NCBI GenBank assembly: GCA_041600915.1
Contig: JBFIJC010000022.1
Coordinates: forward strand, 1-23,027
Direction of reading: 5' to 3'
Length of the DNA stretch: 23,027 nt
Source of the DNA: Nitrogeniibacter sp041600915
Lineage (GTDB): Bacteria > Pseudomonadota > Gammaproteobacteria > Burkholderiales > Rhodocyclaceae
A program made the translations under genes and the position numbers. The first letter of the stretch is position 1; the number at the start of each line of letters is the position of its first letter. Positions 21,601 to 23,027 of this stretch are shown in pieces. Below the pieces are notes generated by a model, which saw only the letters and a program-made list of their open reading frames with translations, was not told the origin of the DNA and made no database searches.

Positions 21601-23027
21601 CATCCTCAACAGCGCCAATGGCGCCGTCGGCACCGCGGCCCAACCGGTACGGGTCGACCTCACCGACGCCGCACTCGGCGGCACCGACGGTCAGATCTGG
21701 ATCAACGGCCACAGCGGCGCCAATGTGATGGAGATCGGTGGCGACCTGCGCGTGGCCGCCGCCAGCTCGGCCACCGGGGCGGTTTCGCTCTCCGCCGACC
21801 GCCACCTGCTGACCACCACCCCCGCGGTGACCATCAGCGGCTACGGCGTGAACCTGATCAGCGAAAGCGGCGACATCGCCAACGGCGGTGCACCGATCCG
21901 CATCGACAACCTCGGTGACGGCGTGGTCTCCGCGCTGGCCAATGGCGACATTGTGCTGGTCGAGACAGCGGGCGACCTGCGCGCCGGCAAGATCGAGTCG
22001 CAAACCGGCGACGTGACGCTGGACGTGCCGACCGGCAACCTGGTCGACGCCAACACCATCGAGCAGGCGGATGACAAGACCGCCGGCGAGCTGCTCTCGC
22101 TGTGGGACAGCATGCGTCTGCGCGGCGACCCGGCGAAAGCAGCGGCCGACGAGACCGTGGCCAACTTCGAAGCCGGCGTCAAAAACGACTACCACGCCTA
22201 TTGGGACATGCGCAAGGTGCGCAACGAGAACGGCACCTGGGTGGCCGATGCCTACAATCCCGCCTTCGCCTTCACGCTCGACACCGGCACGGCCAGCGCG
22301 CTCAAGACCGCCAACGGCTGGAACGACGCCAACATCAAAACCTACGAAGCCGAGCAGACTGCCTTCTACCACGACAGCCATGCCCGCTTCGGCGGCAGCC
22401 CCTTCGACACCAACTTCACCTACACCGCCACCACCACCGAAGAATCGGACCTGCGCGACGGTGCGGTGTGGACCGACCAGCAACTGAAGACGGCGCTGAG
22501 TGCCGGCCTGTTCCGGCCGGTGACCGACACCGAAATCACGATCGAGCAGGCCAATGTGATCGGCCGTAACGTAGCACTCAACGTGGCCGGCAGCATTGGT
22601 CAAAACATCGGCGACTTTGTCATTGCGCGCGGCACCAATCCGGACACGCTCACCGACGAAGAAAAGCTCGCCCTGCTCACCGCCGAGGCACGCGACTTCG
22701 AACTCACCGACACCGAAATCCGCATTCGCCGGCAGGACGATGTCGACATCACCGCCAGCACCGGTCTCACCGCGATCGCTGGTGACAAGATCCTGCTCGG
22801 CAGCGAGGCCCCTGTCGTCCTCCAGCAGCTGCGCTCGCCGGGCGATGTGCGCGTCAAGTCGTCCGCCGGCATCACCAGCACCGCAGCGGCCGGCACGGCG
22901 GCAATCGTCGCCACCGACATGGTGCTCGAAGGCGGCCAGGGCGGCATCGGCAGCGCATTGGCGCCGATCGTCGTCGATCTGGCCGACGGCGCCCTGTTCG
23001 ACGCCCGCGCCCGCGGCGACATCTTCA
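9647..23027 (+). CDS. Giant two-partner-secretion filamentous adhesin (TpsA, LktA/FHA-like), 3' end missing
   Basis: An uninterrupted frame of 4460 codons running off the window. GTG 9647 has GGGAGA at 9635-9640; an ATG at 9599 would add 16 residues but has a poor ribosome site. Signal peptide: about residues 1-39, ending LLLAAPMAMA-GQ. The TPS domain follows, with NAFNSFSRFNIGSGQTVNLH, an IDGVMNAYKDGRIGGNVFFF run and FNPHG, the F-x-x-P-x-G signature of LktA-type adhesins; it directs export through a TpsB pore. VLIDPNN at 361-367 is a common FHA-class motif. Beyond lies a predicted beta-helix of Gly/Ala/Thr/Asp-rich units (about 54 residues), strongest at 1419-2403, then a helical insert (3306-3365), Cys pairs 3582/3587 and 3893/3897, a Trp-rich island (3806-3925) and a mixed segment from about 4146. 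Cell-surface adhesion or biofilm role is inferred. No TpsB gene is in view. Confidence 0.93.
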   Translation, partial: MSQGALTYLRRQYLCVLRRCAFLNAFSSWLLLAAPMAMAGQPGIVTDGRTATTLTQAGAVTDITTATVKGSNAFNSFSRFNIGSGQTVNLHLPQQAANLLNLVRNERSQIDGVMNAYKDGRIGGNVFFFNPHGMVVGAQGQINVGSLTVATPTPAYMERLIGPGGAIDDVAVEQALRGEIPLSESGLITVKGSVKAARAVQLAAANVNIDGGARIEAGAAAHAGFGALVNIDGLEAGAQMLQDGDTVRIIAVDAVNIAGAVSADGAAGETAGRIRIDAGGDITVADGGRVSADGRGANSDGGKIRVWAEDTATLATGGELSARGGEISGDGGHIEFSATETVRLEGGALKANATSGKRGAVLIDPNNIEVVSANQHTDGADFTLIANDKITVGDNITISTRDIANPTTGNHATDASQGDSGDLTLRASNVELKAGSRLLAHADSGRTGGDVKVEGRTLDAIGAVRDVNASVSLTEATVTGKDITIRSSAETSLVQELLENNPALTVADAQRQIDQELDDPIDGIGGAFLSVTTKATATTTVLGSKVTGSGKVTISSHAGARSGFEKTATATTTIGDSGAIKSEIRGDTVDITSTATTSLSYKILGTVTKLLDQSWLPDPDGPLISALDDNLFDFNSVPLVALSTAKATTLVDGASLIIGTDTVTIGADADSAAKPTFSSPFLFSAAWGESTAEARARVVGTANVTATNALTVQAHTNTEIDVTATVNSINKPVDATFVRANTHITTIAEVGDSTTTTGGSISVDAQTEAEINAAADAKNTGGSGVGLSLAISDTTSTTTATLGGTAEATTGSVSVTANADIEEGNSANAATLGNPSSISAKITNFKAGIQRNVVGGILKATGKINPTTADRLTSFLFPGIKEGKFNAAGAVAWTTGSNTATASIAPLADVKAAGGISVTAKVTDDPSSSAGAKTSSTGSAVGGSVAYGSFVNTANAFIGKGATVDAKGALLVDAQTHVPYPWQIDWEDPDEILNFLQGGVLDMFLTTYSINSAKGKSGIGLAVGVNLFDLDNNATATIDEGAQINTRYKAIPGLASQSVKVSAKNDISLTGAVGILSKKFFGTSGGKAAIGGSAGLISIDTNASATIRGNATVNSANTVDVEALNIQRVVTVTEAGGQSDSVGVEGAVSINTLTNASVAAIDDDASVDAGGDITLTAKGDLENISVAGGVVATKGQVGIGFSVSVNTIVSDVAAYIGNFDPLGLDLVPALGNISTTGKVNLVAASEVSQGAYSVAGALATDSKAQTDMPAGASDTQDGAGSGTASKSGKGKFGVAVSADVSINDVKADTQAYISDGATIAAATALDLDATNTLALSALSGAVTISTQQSGNALAGSYAQNSLAGITAAYADDATLTLSGPLTADAKTTGTIETLSASVAGTKGKVGVAGSVSINAIDNATKTYLSNVLLTGVSTVGLTALDDSTIRAIAGAIAFGGKAGIGLSFSWNQLDNDTESWIANSDVDATGLVSVAATTDNSIDTISAAIGASKGPMAGAAAVTINTIDNTTKTWIAGTRGGDGVDSAASIALQSTDSSRIFGLAGALGATTGSAGVGVTFAWNDVDNLVDARLKNNANAESTAGDVTVKADSTTHIEGVSAAGGVSGKAGVAGAGTVVQAKNTVKASIDAGSTAIADGNVHVGASDDVDLFSLAGNVAGGGKAGIGASASVLITDNTVEARIDGSATGRGKRAAIDVPTGEKNSAGTVLTESTRGVAVTATSHEDIETIAAGGSGGGSAGVAGSATVTDLTETTTAAIGSGASINPLDDGSSTQDVTVRASDETTLLGVAGAVAFGGSGGVGAGADVGLIDKTTTASVAGNVKANDTVTVDARSEQDITSVAASLSAGGSAGIAGSASVYTVDVITKGEVADGATMHSDGNVIVSADDDNEMDLIAGNGAFGGSAGVGASAAVAILTKTVTARVGDSATVDALGTRTGVTVADGSFDTTYTANGTDEGEISAPAASNPDGSDSAALTGQRVANRGTATGFQGLAVTATNKDDVETISATGAAAGSAAITLAGDVNVITTHTTAEIADNAQINQNNTGAGTGQSVLVAAGNDHYQMGIAGSASGAGAVGIGAAADVLVARHTTLANVGESADVRARKDVSVIASAQEEILSIAAGLGVGGTVGVAGSTSVLSMTNVTSATTGTGSVVDADGNVRIIATDHTETDVVDGTLAVGLGAAGVGGAVGVTRIEKDTTAGVGVGATVNARGNNTASMQALSGNDLTDRDAITGLMVEANSSEDLFSVAASGAGGFYAGVSGAVTVTSVDSDTTAVIGNGALINQGVTNGSATQDVNVSARNHAKLDAYTGSLALGAVGAAGGVDVGTVKNDTTALIDNSAQVSARRDVDVNALTSADIDSITVSASGGIGAIAGGISVYSVGSGLDAEGRKRLKSDSGDFGDVNSYADDQASDGSINSLLAGSDDARIRNAGTQSQTARAGVSISGDLAGANTAGTTATIGDANVTTGGAIDIDARQDIDVKVLAGGASVGGVGLGVGVGVVAVNAGTAADVAALATLNSGGAISVSAHTKTVSDLTGFAGSYGGIAIDAALAFVTDNSTTRAAIGDGVQIVDATGVSVSASDDRTAESEAVGVSVGGAAAVGASVATATINGATTASGGDNLQVGQSAATVDSLGINADSTTIAKAKTIAGKAGIGLAASGSVATANNRPSVSATLGTNGRITVADTVSVGATGRTRTDANAIGVNVSAGVGIGASIATATTAANVTSLIGANSVITARALSLDANRSTFGLGTTANATGAAGGLLLGASATDAEAKSTGTTTAQVGDGSTLDIADTVQVSATQSTRQRADTTGITGGAIAAGGTASWAHSNNTTRAIVGDNVSISHAGAAADSVDVTASGNDDNRASTVAGSGGLGSLVAANATTDTTTHTTAALGTAAGGSGQIKATRIDVAATQAGRIDASADSTNASAVGYSGAKATNTADTHTNATIGRNLTVQSEALRVSASNTITKPSAGYQVDSGSGGLLNGAAARSQTTIRNRASVDISDGATITIENGTDAGGVLDVAALNTVNAHDSVRLDSGGAIAIARAESTINNDLNDGTVRIGSATIRSDGEINVSARTDADVNAEARSKTYGVAGAAEGRSRAYVKADNAVKLASGADIEAEHDVYLMAGTDRSTGNQLNADADTRLWNRTALPIENDPQAYGEINQHNTIDVATGATVRSVRSVHLTASEGTHTTRGFGEGTDAYREVLSAIGEFFGADTSSLKIRAGTTADNSNNPFNPGSAVNVDGVVEAGIWHHQFLTFNADDTAVTSEQVSYTLRDNVLLSDLLAAEITALRNRATAVRNAATDYSGETSAADYALALDNDADILEAQLAALGANTRVGFLDVNPILATTGNVAVTGDAMTGGGSLTAPGDVRIDIDNHSTRFMTTSALTIPDDDGGKVLFNGRSVSSATDINARNALGKRTGVAVTSALTTAKPVIRIENKNDTDVTPNGAAQLWIFGDITNLRGLAQAKSHGTIRSSAKINAETVDIATGGDFIQTYTPGFTHQGGNPISQLGSLPGSREGAAIALGGSDSADSAAGDYSTNTTPHLCTGDRCSTTIAGNNVYISGEKLNINGLIQAGLPDRSINITNALVSAKAGDIATAKTAYQANPDTAPQYLDLNDPAPASTDIKVRYDLANDRLELSNVRMGGGHMELFGNIFSTGNGELKVLDGYGRITVNNTSNYDVVLNRLDTGPGVEGTIKITDLAKRVIIPGSADMSGTSNAGVPLVTLISRLGSAVVVKDSRTTDADGNPTYQVSSTTGRDGHYDPVANRRFNWISGRKQAWTEDRIYTKKILLGADWLWADTDDPDKITPGTPVYTDRLTGDWLSIGGGSDQYKMNYTQSTTGKVRTAGPTESNRSCIGFCDVAIYEQVTITTTYKWTVYEYFNHSLNASNRIDINFTGYDTSNVTVNSTTGQVMFNGLVRSVAGDTLINAGGGMASLSDAGYIVGSNVILNSANGAVGTAAQPVRVDLTDAALGGTDGQIWINGHSGANVMEIGGDLRVAAASSATGAVSLSADRHLLTTTPAVTISGYGVNLISESGDIANGGAPIRIDNLGDGVVSALANGDIVLVETAGDLRAGKIESQTGDVTLDVPTGNLVDANTIEQADDKTAGELLSLWDSMRLRGDPAKAAADETVANFEAGVKNDYHAYWDMRKVRNENGTWVADAYNPAFAFTLDTGTASALKTANGWNDANIKTYEAEQTAFYHDSHARFGGSPFDTNFTYTATTTEESDLRDGAVWTDQQLKTALSAGLFRPVTDTEITIEQANVIGRNVALNVAGSIGQNIGDFVIARGTNPDTLTDEEKLALLTAEARDFELTDTEIRIRRQDDVDITASTGLTAIAGDKILLGSEAPVVLQQLRSPGDVRVKSSAGITSTAAAGTAAIVATDMVLEGGQGGIGSALAPIVVDLADGALFDARARGDIF
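13901..16855 (+). repeat. Sixteen tandem protein repeats in a four-unit higher-order pattern
   Basis: Residues 1419-2403 of the adhesin. Each unit reads roughly T-T-x-A-x-I-G-x-x-A, then a V-x-V-x-A-x-D strand, then A-G-x-x-A-x-G-G-x-A-G-V-G-x-S-x-x-V-x-x-I-D-N. Unit starts: 13901, 14060, 14222, 14396, 14561, 14723, 14951, 15131, 15287, 15449, 15782, 15962, 16127, 16292, 16517, 16697. Lengths in residues: 53, 54, 58, 55 / 54, 76, 60, 52 / 54, 111, 60, 55 / 55, 75, 60, 53. The second of each quartet (except the first quartet) carries an insertion, and the third carries an SIN or QIN segment with a Gly/Thr/Gln loop. Each unit probably makes about three beta-helix coils. Similar but less regular units begin upstream near 12743. 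Confidence 0.85.
17072..19054 (+). repeat. Further diverged repeat units of the adhesin shaft
   Basis: About twelve units averaging 55 residues, the same length as in the upstream block, each opening with a T-x-A-x-I/V-G-D/x-x pattern (for example ATIGDANVTTGG, RAAIGDGVQ, TAQVGDGSTLD, RAIVGDNVSIS, NATIGRNLTVQ) followed by a V-x-V-S/D-A strand. The glycine-rich third part of the unit (AGVGAS in the upstream block) is less conserved, and the four-unit length pattern is no longer evident. The block is joined to the regular one by a 72-residue spacer (16856-17071) rich in Asp, Ser and Arg. Confidence 0.7.

Noticed and set aside
9647..23027. Adhesin as an autotransporter, RTX or type I-secreted BapA/LapA-like protein.
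   Set aside because: The N-terminus has a signal peptide and a TPS-type domain, which points to two-partner secretion. No RTX nonapeptides (GGXGXDXXX series) are seen, though the C-terminus is outside the window.

Overview
The window is GC-rich bacterial chromosome with tightly packed genes, Shine-Dalgarno starts and Gram-negative features: lipoprotein signals, BamE-like domains, a TAXI-type TRAP transporter and a two-partner-secretion adhesin. The gene content suggests a betaproteobacterium of the Rhodocyclales/Burkholderiales type (Thauera- or Azoarcus-like). That placement is inferred from gene style only.

Left part (1-9149), ordinary housekeeping and accessory genes. On the minus strand lie the 5' end of a TRAP fused permease (1-122) and its TAXI periplasmic receptor (277-1227). 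A 333-base divergent gap follows. It holds two copies of the dyad GTGCG-N6-CGCAC, 32 bp apart, and a third short dyad. On the plus strand is a two-gene signalling operon: a REC/HD-GYP response regulator (1561-2658) overlapping by 14 bases a membrane-bound hybrid histidine kinase, PAS-GAF-PAS-HisKA-HATPase-REC (2645-5650). The kinase meets a convergent pair of small paralogous lipoproteins with doubled BamE-like modules (5669-6220 and 6222-6710, minus) in a hairpin that contains both stop codons. Next come a stand-alone LivK/BraC-type periplasmic binding protein (6890-8002) with a strong intrinsic terminator, and a CaCA-family calcium/sodium antiporter (8076-9149).

Right part (9150-23027). After a 497-base non-coding gap with an FNR/ANR-box-like sequence and several inverted repeats, one open frame runs from a GTG at 9647 to the window edge, at least 4460 codons without a stop. 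It begins with a signal peptide and a TpsA/filamentous-haemagglutinin secretion domain, followed by a very long predicted beta-helix. The nearest type I recognise is the LktA-like giant filamentous adhesin family. Its core is made of repeat units of about 54 residues. Between 13901 and 16855, sixteen consecutive units fall into a higher-order pattern of period four, in which unit length and inserted loops recur at the same place of each quartet. Further on the shaft is interrupted by a helical segment, two cysteine-pair sites, a Trp/Tyr-rich island and a mixed globular segment. No TpsB partner and no 3' end are in the window.

A link between the signalling operon (predicted cyclic-di-GMP hydrolysis) and the giant adhesin is plausible biologically but rests only on proximity. 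I found no RNA gene, CRISPR array, insertion sequence or phage element.
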